From Phoma sp. XZ068 (lineage: Eukaryota > Ascomycota > Dothideomycetes > Pleosporales > Didymellaceae): a stretch of 64,000 bases of DNA. Positions 46,880 to 57,168 of the stretch are shown one piece after another. The position numbers were made by a program, and so were the translations under genes. Under the pieces are notes generated by a model. The model saw only the letters and a list, made by a program, of their open reading frames with translations. It was not told the origin of the DNA and did no database searches. Location of the stretch: contig RBKR01000012.1 in the NCBI GenBank assembly GCA_004835665.1, forward strand, positions 310,001-374,000, read 5' to 3'. The stretch's first letter is position 1, and each line of letters starts with the position of its first letter.

Positions 46880-46904
46880 CGTTGCGCAAAGCATTAGCGC
46901 AACG
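46880..46904. repeat. Perfect inverted repeat, 8-bp arms
   Basis: CGTTGCGC (46880-46887) and GCGCAACG (46897-46904) are exact complements with a 9-bp spacer, about 150 bp upstream of the SGNH-like gene. Either a dimeric factor site or a hairpin in the leader is possible. Confidence 0.55.
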
Positions 46905-47050
46905 TATCTTTTACACAACATGCCTGCATTCTGCTCAGGACCCTGCAACCTTGTCATGTTCCTGACCATACTCTAACTGATAGCATACACCGTTTCTGAC
47001 ATTCGATCATCCGTTCTTTCTTGGATTCGAGACATCAGTACAAGTCGACA

Positions 47051-47983
47051 ATGACAGCAAGCCTAGGGATGATCAACCGCTCTAGGTTCTACTTTGAGTG
47101 GAAAGGCCATCAGATACAAGACCTCATCACGTTCCATGCTATCACCACGGCGCAGAGGCCAAATAAGCCTATCGTATACCTCGCAGGCGACTCTTCACTG
47201 GACAACAAGTACTGGGTGAACTCTGATAGAGAACTTCAGGTTGATATTCCCGAGATATACCAGCACACACTGGCCAATCCGACACCTAAACCGGATATTG
47301 CATTTTGGATGAATCACCTCCTTGGCCACAGGGCAACATGCATCAACACAGCGGTAGAAGAGTCCATGCTTCGCGAGCGAGACCGGGAGCTACTTGCGCA
47401 CGACATATTCATTCGTGACCACATCAAAGCAGAAGATGTATTGATCGTCAGTGTGGGGGCTAACGATATTGCTCTCAAACCGCTCCCATGCACCATACGC
47501 CACATGCTCCAGCTAGCCTGGCTGACTTCTCAATCCTCGCTCGAGAATGGGACCGCTTGGTCGCTCAAGTATTTCAATCACATGTTTGGAAACAAGATTC
47601 GAGACTACGTTGATCGCTTAACTGCAAAAACGAGACCACGAGCTGTTATCATTTGCATGATCTACTTTCCGCTTGAATCAGGTCTTGGTCAGAAGAGTTG
47701 GGCTGATGTTCAGCTTAAGGCCTTGGGATACAACACCTGGCCTGGGCAGCTTCAAACAGCGATCAGTACAATCTACAGGACGGCGACAAAGAACATCAAC
47801 GTTGAAGGTACTGAAGTAGTGTCGTGTGCATTATACGAAGTCTTAGATGGGAAGACAGCGAAAGATTATACCGCAAGGGTCGAACCAAGCGAGGAAGGCG
47901 GAAAGAAGATTGCTGGAAAGTTTGTCGAACTACTGGATGCGATTTTGACAAGGCAGTCAGAGGACCAAGATACGGATCGATAA
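47051..47983 (+). CDS. SGNH-hydrolase-like protein with altered catalytic block
   Basis: The first ATG is at 47051 (upstream in-frame codons have only a TTG), giving 310 aa, single exon. Block I is YLAGDSSLDNKYW with the nucleophile-type Ser in GDSS near residue 48. The block with the oxyanion Asn is VGANDIAL near residues 136-141. The final block, where D-x-x-H is expected, reads LDGKTAKDYTARVEPSEEGG near residue 268-284 and contains no histidine in the expected place. No signal peptide is visible, so the protein is probably intracellular. It may be a divergent esterase/acyltransferase subgroup using another base, or a non-catalytic relative. Confidence 0.7.
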   Translation: MTASLGMINRSRFYFEWKGHQIQDLITFHAITTAQRPNKPIVYLAGDSSLDNKYWVNSDRELQVDIPEIYQHTLANPTPKPDIAFWMNHLLGHRATCINTAVEESMLRERDRELLAHDIFIRDHIKAEDVLIVSVGANDIALKPLPCTIRHMLQLAWLTSQSSLENGTAWSLKYFNHMFGNKIRDYVDRLTAKTRPRAVIICMIYFPLESGLGQKSWADVQLKALGYNTWPGQLQTAISTIYRTATKNINVEGTEVVSCALYEVLDGKTAKDYTARVEPSEEGGKKIAGKFVELLDAILTRQSEDQDTDR

Positions 47984-48067
47984 TCACATATGTGGCCCTC
48001 ATTTGTCAATGACTCCCCTGGACCGCCTGAGTACATCTTCGTCACCCTGCAGACCATGCGTGTGCGT

Positions 48068-48715
48068 TCAACCTAAGGACTTTGTTCCCTCTCCTTTCAC
48101 ACGCAATTCATGTGGCACTATTTGACGATCCTGAACAACTGCACTGTAGAGGTCCTCGTACTTCATCCTCCATTTCATCGTTTCTCGATAAGATACGCGA
48201 AGCTCGTGTTCCTGAGCCTCGGCCTTCTCTTTCCATATTTGTGCCTCTGAACGCGCCTGTTGGAACATTCTCTCCACAGCCTCGAGTTTGGCCTCGCTTT
48301 TGTTGTTCGTGAAACATGCCATGGTCGGAGTATCGAGCGATGGAAAATCGGCGGTCTTAGACGCAGGGTCAGTTAGAACTCGTGGCTTCACGTCGCGATT
48401 GTTTCTCTGTAAGGTCGCATGTGCGCCACCATCGGGTCGTACGATTGCTTTGTTCGAAAGGTCGGAAGTATTGGAAAGTAGGTCGTGGCTGGCCTCGGAG
48501 ATCTTGATACCAAAACGACTCAGGCGTCTTTCGAAATCATGCTGGACCGCTGACCACCCTAGAGTCGGTCCAACATGTCCCTCAAGAGGCTGCGCATCAG
48601 AACGCAATCGGGTTGCAGCTCGAGTAGAGTTGCGTAGAAGAAAGCCAGACTTTGTTTTCTCATTGGCCACCATCTGCAGGTGTGATGAGGACTGGGAAGG
48701 GCTGGCAGTACCCAT
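48068..48715 (-). CDS. Hypothetical protein with C-terminal coiled coil
   Basis: Frame of 215 aa from ATG 48715 to the stop at 48068, just 84 bp from the convergent SGNH-like gene. The N-terminal half is Ser/Thr-rich and looks disordered. Residues about 135-200 are a charged helical stretch (SEAKLEAVERMFQQARSEAQ, then EAQEHELRVSYRETMKWRMK) likely to form a coiled coil. The frame stays open for some codons upstream of the ATG, so an additional 5' exon is possible. No family is recognised. Confidence 0.55.
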   Translation of the reverse strand: MGTASPSQSSSHLQMVANEKTKSGFLLRNSTRAATRLRSDAQPLEGHVGPTLGWSAVQHDFERRLSRFGIKISEASHDLLSNTSDLSNKAIVRPDGGAHATLQRNNRDVKPRVLTDPASKTADFPSLDTPTMACFTNNKSEAKLEAVERMFQQARSEAQIWKEKAEAQEHELRVSYRETMKWRMKYEDLYSAVVQDRQIVPHELRVKGEGTKSLG

Positions 48716-49490
48716 GTTTGAGACTTCGGTTGTAAGGTTTGAGAAAGGCTGGGAGTTGGCTGCTTGTTTACCAAGGTAGTGTTGAGATTCAGTCGCGACG
48801 TTGGGCTTATTTCAATTGCGCAACTAGAAGCAGGAGCAGGGAAGCCTAGGCGTCGCTGCCGCATCACCACCGCCAACTCACCAACCACATGACTTAGCCC
48901 CAGACTCAGTGCCAGTCAAGATCATTTTTGCGATATCTACTGTGTATGTACGGCTATGAACACCACTCCCGTTCTGTTTTCTACCATATTTGTCTTTGTT
49001 TGCTGTAAGAAAAGCTCATTGTATTGAGAGGGTAATCAAACCGCCTTTAATTGCCGCGACCTAAAGTGAGGTACTCCCCATGGTTCAAACTAAGATACTT
49101 GCAGCTTCAATTCTTCATTAAACAGCCAGGAGTGGCTATTGTGACTTGCTAGCTAAACAAAGCAGTTCCCAGGCACAATAGATGGGGCTGAGTCAAATCT
49201 TCTTTCACGTAGAGGAATTGGAAAACCAACGACAATCCACACTCTAGCCCCGAATCTTCCATCACATAACGCCATTGCACAAAAGCAGTCACGACGGTCG
49301 CATCTATCGTCCTTCACCTCACGTCTGCTATTGTAAGTGGAATGTTATACGTGTAAAACCCGCCTACTTCAACAGTATTCACAACACGTGTTGCGGTCTT
49401 CTGTCACATCATCGACGGATTTTTTCATCCTACCGACACGCCTTTGCAAGATCGTGGTGCAAGTCGTCGTTCTGATCACAAACAAGCATC
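48716..49490. other. Intergenic stretch
   Basis: 775 bp between the divergent coiled-coil gene (start 48715) and the zinc-finger-array gene (start 49491); contains both promoters. No gene or RNA is supported. Confidence 0.5.
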
Positions 49491-51308
49491 ATGGATAAAG
49501 CTTCTCTCCATACAGTTGCTTTAATATATGGACAATTCATGCTTTATTCCACTGTTCTTGCTGCGTCAGGATGTTTTACCTCGAAGCTTTTGAAATGGCT
49601 TCAGAGGTGCCAAGAGCATGACGAAAACAGGAAACTTCTTCGCCGCATCGAACATCAGCTGCTAAATACTCCAAGAATAATACAGGACGAACCCAACTAC
49701 TTATCTACAGGAAGTTTCAACTCCGTATCTACAACAACGACATCGGGCAACTCTAGCGATGGTAGCTGTCTTCCCTCCTTCCTTGCACATATTGTAAGGA
49801 CGGTAGACGGGCCAACCTTCTGTAACTGCAAAATAGACCAGTGTCAGCTAAACAATGACGTTCCAAAAAGAAGGCTGCATTCCAATCAGGATGACAAGGT
49901 TGATTCGAACTCTGCTTGGCAGAGCATCGACCAGGTCAAGACCACCACAACCTGGTCTCAGGACGTCAATCCGTTGAATGAGCAAATTGAGAGCGTTTCA
50001 TCATACGTGAGAGACCCTGAGCATGCTGGCTTGTTAGTACAGATCGCACGTATCAGGCGCGAGCTTGATACGGCCAACCAAAGGATCAGGAGTCTAGAGA
50101 ATATCAACGTGGTACTAGAACATCGTCTAGAGGCTGTCCAAATGGACGATTCTCGACTACAGCAAGAGCAATCAGATCCCAAAGCAATACTCTCAGAGGC
50201 CAAATCAGAGCCAAGAGGGACGGAAGTCGAGCACAGCACACAGAAAACCCCAAATCACGCACAAACCACATCAGTGGCTACGGCCAGTCTCGGATGCTCC
50301 GAAGATTGGAACGAGCTCGAGCCATCGCCAAAACACGAGGAGCAATTGTCACTAGTATTACCAGCAAAGAGCCAAAATCAGAATCAGAATCAGAATCAGA
50401 ATCAGAATCAGAATCAGAATCAGACAAACGATCGCAGCCAGAAGCAGTCTGAGATCGAACAGCTTGAAGGGAATGTCGAAGTGCAGCATGAGCAAGAAAG
50501 TGTTTCTCATTCAGCTTCTAAACGCAAAACCATACCCGAAGTTGATTCTGGGCAAACGGCCATCAGTGTGAAGTATATCGTAAGGGGAGAGGTTGCAATG
50601 CCTCACCCAAAGATCACCAACTCTCAGCCGCTCGCTGAACCTTTTCATCCACAACCAGAGCAGGAGGTAGCTGACCTGGAGCGACAAACAACACAGACAG
50701 TTGCAACAAACTTTCTTAATGGCCCGGAAGATTCTCCAACTTTCACGCAGAAGATGCCACAAAAGACCCAATCTGACTCCGCACTCAAGGGCCACTCTCA
50801 AGATGAGCAAACGCTTCCTCCCGGCACGAACAAATGCGATAACTGCCAAGAAGTGATGCCCTGGAAGGCCTTTTACGAGCATCTGAAGACTTGTGAGTCG
50901 CCGTGCAGGCAATGCGGCGCAGTTATACCAAGTTACAATCGGAAGGAGCACCTGAAAATATGCAGAGAGTGTAAATACTGCCATCACTACAACTCAGACT
51001 TTGGCGAGCATAAGAAAATATGCCCAAAGTGGCCGATCAAATGCCAGTCCTGCAATTTGGACCTTTCTCGGGGTCAATTGCATGCTCACCTCACGGACTG
51101 CAAGGTCAGGGAGTGCAACCACTGCAAAGAACAGGTTCCAGACATTCAAAAGCACTTGAAAGTATGCGCAGACGCGCCAACTAAGGAATGTAAGTGGTGC
51201 AATGAGATAGTACCAAAGGCAGCGTTCCGCGATCACCTGAACGAATACTGCTCAGTTCCGCAGGCGGACCGGAAGGATAGCACAGTAGGACATGAAAAAC
51301 GTAGATAA
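49491..51308 (+). CDS. Six-finger C-x2-C-x(9-11)-H-x3-C array protein (TRAFD1/XAF1-like) with Asn-Gln repeat
   Basis: The frame from ATG 49491 to the stop at 51308 gives 605 aa. The N-terminus has a hydrophobic stretch (VALIYGQFMLYSTVLAASG, residues 8-26), possibly a membrane anchor. A coiled-coil-like part follows around residues 180-225. A Gln-Asn repeat encoded by eight AATCAG hexamers (50376-50423) lies near residues 296-311. Residues about 446-590 hold six consecutive fingers with spacing C-x2-C-x9 or x11-H-x3 (or x4)-C, for example CDNCQEVMP...HLKTC and CNHCKEQVP...HLKVC. This spacing is that of TRAF-type/XAF1-like fingers. The function is unknown; protein binding is likely. A phase-correct 38-nt intron at 51301-51338 may replace the stop and add 162 residues. 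Confidence 0.7.
   Translation: MDKASLHTVALIYGQFMLYSTVLAASGCFTSKLLKWLQRCQEHDENRKLLRRIEHQLLNTPRIIQDEPNYLSTGSFNSVSTTTTSGNSSDGSCLPSFLAHIVRTVDGPTFCNCKIDQCQLNNDVPKRRLHSNQDDKVDSNSAWQSIDQVKTTTTWSQDVNPLNEQIESVSSYVRDPEHAGLLVQIARIRRELDTANQRIRSLENINVVLEHRLEAVQMDDSRLQQEQSDPKAILSEAKSEPRGTEVEHSTQKTPNHAQTTSVATASLGCSEDWNELEPSPKHEEQLSLVLPAKSQNQNQNQNQNQNQNQNQTNDRSQKQSEIEQLEGNVEVQHEQESVSHSASKRKTIPEVDSGQTAISVKYIVRGEVAMPHPKITNSQPLAEPFHPQPEQEVADLERQTTQTVATNFLNGPEDSPTFTQKMPQKTQSDSALKGHSQDEQTLPPGTNKCDNCQEVMPWKAFYEHLKTCESPCRQCGAVIPSYNRKEHLKICRECKYCHHYNSDFGEHKKICPKWPIKCQSCNLDLSRGQLHAHLTDCKVRECNHCKEQVPDIQKHLKVCADAPTKECKWCNEIVPKAAFRDHLNEYCSVPQADRKDSTVGHEKRR
50376..50423 (+). repeat. Hexanucleotide microsatellite (AATCAG)8 in coding sequence
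   Basis: Eight perfect AATCAG units, 48 bp, reading in frame as alternating Asn-Gln. Because the unit is 6 bp, length changes by slippage keep the frame and would change the length of the polar tract. Confidence 0.9.
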
Positions 51309-51338
51309 AGTAGCTAGGATAAAGTTTTGGTTTATTAG

Positions 51339-51826
51339 CAGTGGAGGAGCCCACTGGGGACCGATTGCACCTTTTTGGTCGACATATAAACAGACAAGGA
51401 AAGAAACACCTGACATTCGCGGCAAGTCCATCTTCTGCTCAATCTAAGAAGCAAGCTGTGCTCCCCGGTGTCTCGAAACCCACGGATTCTACAGTACAAG
51501 ATACAAATATCTCAGTAATCAATACAGTTCACGAGAAATATGTAAAGGCCTGGGGGCTAGAAAACATGACAACAATGGTAGCACAAGAAGAACCCCGGCA
51601 AAGTACAAAATCGAAGAGTTTGACAGGGATCCGCAGAAGGGCACGCGAAGGAGATATTTCGATGGCGGAGGGTTTGGTCGATACCAAAATACGTCGTGCC
51701 AGAATGGACGACAGAGTCAAAGCAGATCGTTTAACAAGACCAAAAACGTTCACCAGAATAGTAAAGACTTACATTGAGGAGGTTATAAGTAGGTCACGGG
51801 TCAAACAAAATGATCAGATGCGTTGA
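51339..51826 (+). CDS. Probable second exon of the zinc-finger-array gene
   Basis: A 161-codon open frame whose first start-like codon is GTG at 51341; it has no suitable ATG of its own near the 5' end. Splicing GTAGAT (51301) to TTATTAG (ends 51338) joins it in frame to the upstream gene (GHEK to PVEEPTGDRLHLFGRH), giving 765 aa. The segment is basic (GIRRRAREGD, KIRRARMDDRVKADR). The weak points are the small intron (38 nt) and lack of a clear branch site. It could also be an independent gene with an unseen first exon. Confidence 0.4.
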
Positions 51827-52888
51827 ACGTGCTTACCATGTCTACAAATGACACCATCACGTGACTCGGTCCTCTTTCGCGACTTCCTAGACACTGTCGG
51901 ATGCTCCCTAGTAAGGTGAGATTTTAGAAGATATGTTCGTGTTTGACCGAGGTTTCTATAACCAAATGCCATCGATGAGGTACACAGACATAGAAACATC
52001 CTGAGTACAACCAGAACACCAAGTCAACTTCAGTATAAAGGCGACCATTCCGAGGTCTGCGTCACTTCGTCGTCTCTTATCAACCTTCGAAAACTTCCAA
52101 CAACGAGTCCTTTCCTCTCGGCTCGGGGGGTGTCGCAGAGCCACTACGAGGCTGTTCCATCTGGCAATTTGCTGAGTATGATCGCAGGTGGCCGCATAAA
52201 TGCTTGGCCCGAAACCTCATCATTCGAATGGGGTGTATCGCTTTGTCGACTACGCAATTGATTTGTGGTCATGCTGTGTGCAGACCCGTGATGTTGTACC
52301 TCGTTGTACCTCCAATTATTCCAAGCTACAGGAGTATCACAGCATCGTCTTCGTCATCACACTCGGTGTTTAGTACGTACACGTAAATGCAGCCCAAAAA
52401 GATAAGGAATCAGGGTCCAATGTGAGGAGAGTGAACAAGAATGAATATTAGTTTAGATGGTCGAAGGAGCTGATAAAGACAAGCTTCTCCGTTTTAGCGC
52501 CTTTCGTACCTGCCGCTCTTTGCGCGATCAAGCAAGCGCCATCCGCCATCGCGTCACCCATCAACCTTTCGTTTGCGTGCACGGCCTTGCAACGCACGCG
52601 ATCTCACTCGTGCCACTGGCACCTTCCTCTCTCATGATGTGACTTTCCCGCAATCTCGCGGCAAACACGAGAAAACCAGTTGGAAGCCTCCTTGAGCCGG
52701 GCGGTGGGTCGCTTGGGCTTCTTGGCAACGACGAGCCAATGTCTTGACAACTTCCTCTTAGGGAAGCTGCATATTGGATGCTTGTTAGACGGACATGTAC
52801 GACCAGTACTACATAAATCGCTGTACGGCAGCGGGGTTTCGGGCGATCGAACGCCCCTCTTGTCTCACAGTTCGTGTTATTTTTCACG
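51827..52888. other. Intergenic stretch
   Basis: 1.06 kb before the DPP IV start; contains that promoter. No gene, RNA or repeat is supported. Confidence 0.5.
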
Positions 52889-55290
52889 ATGCGTTCGTTC
52901 GCGGTCATTGCTGCGGCTCTGCCGCTGATCCAGGCAATTGAGCCTCCTCGGCAGCCTCATCAGCCACTGGGAAGCAGCAATTCCACCCTTCGTCTCAACT
53001 ACAACATCACCACTGATGCACCTGGGCGATTGGCTGCTTCCACCAGGGCCTTCAGCTGGGTCAGCACTGGCGCAGATGGAGACTACATCTACACCGGTGC
53101 TGATGGCTCGTTTCTGTTTGAGAATGTCGCCACTGGCGATTCCTCGACATTCTTGTCTGCCGACAAGGTCCCGGCTGATTACTGGGACTACTTTATCTCT
53201 GGTGATGCCAGCCATGTTCTATGGGCGGTTAATTACACCAAGGAGTACAGGTAGGACGAGTCCGGAAAAAGAGAGGAAACACGTGGTTGACAATCGTTAG
53301 GCACTCGTACTACGCGGACTACCTTGTCCAGAATGTTGAGACGGGAGAGACGATCTCGCTCGACCCTGAATCAAACGGTACCATTCAGTATGCCGAGTGG
53401 AGTCCCGTTTCGTCATCCCAGATTGCCTTTGTCAAGGGCAATAACCTCTACATTTGGAATGACGGCAACATTACCCAAATTACCGAGAATGGTGGCCCAG
53501 ACTGGTTCAATGCTGTGCCTGACTGGGTTTACGAAGAGGAGATCTTCGGTGACCGCTATGCTCTATGGTACAGCCCTGACGGCGAGAAGATCGCCTTCTT
53601 GAGCTTCAATGAGACTGGCGTTGGTAGTTTCCGAATCCCCTACTACATGGACGATGCTGAAGTTGCCCCTGTTTACGCCCGTGAACTGGAGCTGCGCTAC
53701 CCCAAGGTTGGCACCAAGAACCCCACGGTTGGCTTCAACTTGCTTGATGTGGCCTCTGGCAAAGTCGAGACCGTGGCTATCGATGCTTTCCCTGAGGACG
53801 ATCTCGTCATTGGAGAAGTTAACTGGCTCACCGACGCACACAGCAAGGTTATCTACCGTGCTTTCAACCGCGTACAGGATCTCGAGAAGTATGTTGTTGT
53901 TGATGTTGCTGCTGGCACATCCTCCGTTGTTCGTGAGCGAGACGGCACCGACGGCTGGCTCGAGAATTTGATTGCTACAAGATACCTTGGCGCTGTTCAG
54001 ACCGCCAACGCTACTTATGGCAATGGTACCGAGTACTACCTCGATCTTTCCGACGAGAGCGGCTGGAACCACATCTACCTCTTCCCGGTCAATGGCGGAG
54101 AGCCAATTGCCCTGACCTCTGGTGAATTCGAGGTTCTTGCGATTCTAAAGATTGATGCTAAGCGTGGGCTCATCTACTACACTTCCACAGAGCACCACAG
54201 CACAGAGGCGCATGTTTACTCCGTCAACTTTAAAACTGGCGAGAAGAAGGCACTTGTTGACGACAGCATTTCCGCCGTTTGGACAGCGTCTTTCTCTTCC
54301 GGTGGTTCCTACTATGTCCTCCGCTATTCTGGACCTGACGTTCCTTACCAGGAGCTCTACTCCATCAACTCGACCGAGCCAGTCCGCACTATCGTCGACA
54401 ACAAGGCACTGTATGGCAACCTCACAACCTACAACTTGCCCAACATTACCTACCTGGACCTCGAGCACCCCTCTGGATATACCCTTGATGCTATGCTTCG
54501 TCTACCTCCCAACTTCGACCCCAGCAAGAAGTACCCTCTTATTTTGATCCCCTATGGCGGACCTAACGCCAAGGAGGTTACAAAAGCATTCAGTCCTCTC
54601 AACTGGAAGGCCTATATTGCCTCTGATCCTGAGCTGGAATACATCACCCTTACCGTCGATAACCGCGGTACCGGACGCAAGGGCCGCAAGTTCCGTTCTA
54701 CAGTCACCAAGAACCTTGGAGACCTCGAGGCCCAAGACCAGATCTGGGCTGCCAAGGAGCTTGCAAAGAACTCCTGGGTCGACAGCAAGCACATCGGCAT
54801 CTTTGGCTGGTCGTACGGCGGCTATCTTTCCTCCAAGGTCGTTGAAGTCGGTGATGAAATCATCTCTTTTGCGCTCATCACCGCCCCTGTCAGCGACTGG
54901 CGCTTCTACGACTCCATCTACACCGAGCGTTACATGAAGCTGCCCAAGGACAATGCCGAGGGGTACGACAAGTCCCGCGTGCACGATGCTACTGGTTTCA
55001 AGAACATTGCTGGTGGCGTTGTCATTCAGCACGGTACTGGTGACGATAATGTGCACTTCCAGAACTCGGCTGCTCTTGTGGATCTGCTGATGGGTGCCCG
55101 TGTTACGCCAGAGAAGATGCAGAACACGTTCTTCACCGACAGCGACCACAGTATTGTGTATAACAATGGCGGAAAGTACTTGTACAGGCAATTGACGAAG
55201 AAGATCTACGAGGAGAAGCACAGGGAGGGTAATTCAAAGGGCAGTCATCAATGGAGCAGGAGAGACCTCCAGAAGAAGTGGGTTGCATAA
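52889..55290 (+). CDS. dpp4: Secreted dipeptidyl peptidase IV (peptidase S9B)
   Basis: Exon 1 is 52889-53250 and exon 2 is 53301-55290. The 50-nt intron (GTAGGA...GTTGAC...GTTAG) joins in phase 2 and gives TKEYRHSYYADYL; the product is 783 aa. The first ATG is 52889; codons upstream have only a GTG. A signal peptide (MRSFAVIAAALPLIQA) starts the protein. The N-terminal beta-propeller has many N-glycosylation sequons and the double-Glu motif YEEEIF that binds the substrate amino terminus. The catalytic triad is Ser625 in GWSYGGY, Asp702 in GTGDDNVH and His737 in DSDHSIV, with spacing like other DPP IV enzymes. It cleaves X-Pro and X-Ala dipeptides from extracellular peptides. Confidence 0.95.
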
Positions 55291-56568
55291 GTCAGCAAAT
55301 TTTCTGGAGGCTACGCCAATAAGGGCTATTAGGTCCATTGATAAATATTTATAATGTAATGATGCCCTCAAAATGTTACTCCTTAAGTATCTGTAATAGT
55401 GACTGCAACTACAACCGGCTGCACCGTCATGTCATTTACGTTTATCTGGCTATGTTTTCGCCACATCTGCAAACCAGTAGTTCCTGTTTAGGATAAGGTG
55501 CTTTGTCCAGTGGCTAATCACTCGCAAAGAGTCTTAGGCTTGCCCGCAGTACGTACATTGGCTTTACTAGAAGATGCCTATGCAATCTCAATAGTTGTCA
55601 AGAGAGACAACCTCTTGATCACGGAGTCTCAGTACTTCTAATTGTGATTATTTGTACTACCATTCCTGTTGCTACAAGTGTTCAAGATTTCATGATGCAT
55701 CAAGCAGTCAAAAATCGCTCAAGCAATGCTGGCAGCGAGCAGCTTGATCACTGGCACTTTTCCGGTCGGAGATATTCTGATGAACGTGGTAAAGGCCATC
55801 GATCGTCTTTTTCTTGAATACGCTTTGATATGTATTGTAAAGCTGTTGTACGCTTTCCCTCGACGCAATGGCAAAATAATACCCACGGAGCATCTCTCTA
55901 CTCGTCTGTTATTCGCATTTTATTTGTCTTGATGACAGTAGATAACCCCATGATATCCTACGTTTCACAACGCATACCTGGCACTCTTGATCTACTGGTC
56001 AAGACCCTCACAATCAGGGCCAGATTGCGGCTTGTCCCTGTTCTTGACACAACCTATGTCTTCTCACATACGTCGAGTCTTTCTTGCTTGCCTGTATGCT
56101 TGCCTGAATATACAGCTGAATCTGACACTTGAACATCAACAGCTCCATGAATGCTTGGTCCAGTGGTAAGATACCCGCAGCGTACGACGGCGATGACAGA
56201 TGTTTGGTGCTTCGCTATCCAACCAGACCAAGAGGCTGGGGCAAGGCGACCTTCGTAATCATTGCCGGCATGGGTCGAGAGACCTGTGCTATTCACAGAG
56301 CGTCATGTCCTTTTTGCATCGGTTTGGCCAGCCTTGCCATGGCTGCGGTTAGTGTGCCCACGAGTTATCGCATTCCGCCATCTCTATCAAGGCAGAGTTA
56401 TCTCAAACCTAACCTCATGTTATGTATGCTTTGGTCAAGGTTACAGCGCTCAGGCCTTCAGAAGCGCAAGAAAGTAGGATGCAGAACCAGCCACGCGGGT
56501 TGTAGACAGCTGAAGTCTCAGACGTTTTTGCATGCGCGACAACCCCCTTCGAATCGCAGGATATCCCG
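55291..56568. other. Intergenic stretch
   Basis: 1.28 kb between the DPP IV stop and the DUF4385 gene stop (convergent). Several short frames exist, none with protein-like composition or a family. I see no tRNA or mobile element. Confidence 0.5.
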
Positions 56569-57168
56569 TCATTTTGCTTCTTGAGTTTCGATTACGTGAT
56601 TCTCGCACTCAATCGTCACCTCGGTGTTGACCTTCCTCTTTCTCTCTCCCTTCGGCTTCGTCTTCACCTCCTCGCCACCCTCTTTCTTGGCCTCGGCCTT
56701 TACAGCCTTCTTCTGTGCCTTATCCCACTCCTTTTGCTCTTTTTGAAATTTTTCTTTCTTCGCTTGATAGCCATCATGCGTCTTAGCCTTCTCCCATACC
56801 TCCTTGAATATAAGACTTGCTTCCAGCTTCTCACCCCTGCCCTCAAAATCTTCGCCCTCGGCCAACTCTTCTCCCGTCGCCTTATCATACTTCCGCCCGC
56901 CTTTGTGATTTGCATACCGCTTTGCACGCGTCATGCCCATCTGCAGGAACTTGCGCGCCATGTCCATGCCGATGAAGTCGTCGGCATCGTTGTAGGCAAG
57001 AAATTTGGCGTAGATTTCGGCAGAGGATTTCCGTGCAATGGAAGGTGTTTTGAAGCGCCAGGACGGCAGGATTTCAGATTTGTAGGGCTCGAATGTTAGG
57101 ACGCCCATTTCGCCGCGTGCTATGCGGTAGGACATGCGTTGGGCTTTTGTTAGGGGTTTGGTCGGCAT
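56569..57168 (-). CDS. DUF4385 family protein
   Basis: Single-exon frame of 199 aa from ATG 57168. The conserved block is at about residues 50-95: IYAKFLAYNDADDFIGMDMA, then RAKRYANHKGGRKYD, which I recognise as the DUF4385 signature. The C-terminal third is a Lys/Glu-rich charged extension (KKEKFQKEQKEWDKAQKK, then KPKGERKRKVN), probably helical or disordered. The family is known from bacteria, their viruses and fungi, and has no established biochemical activity. It is divergent from the F-box gene across 385 bp. Confidence 0.75.
   Translation of the reverse strand: MPTKPLTKAQRMSYRIARGEMGVLTFEPYKSEILPSWRFKTPSIARKSSAEIYAKFLAYNDADDFIGMDMARKFLQMGMTRAKRYANHKGGRKYDKATGEELAEGEDFEGRGEKLEASLIFKEVWEKAKTHDGYQAKKEKFQKEQKEWDKAQKKAVKAEAKKEGGEEVKTKPKGERKRKVNTEVTIECENHVIETQEAK

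Larger units (their letters stand above)
46079..47050. other. Intergenic stretch with palindromic promoter elements
   Basis: 972 bp upstream of the SGNH-like gene. The first two thirds show nothing distinctive. The last 250 bp contain a CRE-like palindrome and an 8-bp perfect inverted repeat, listed separately. Confidence 0.5.
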
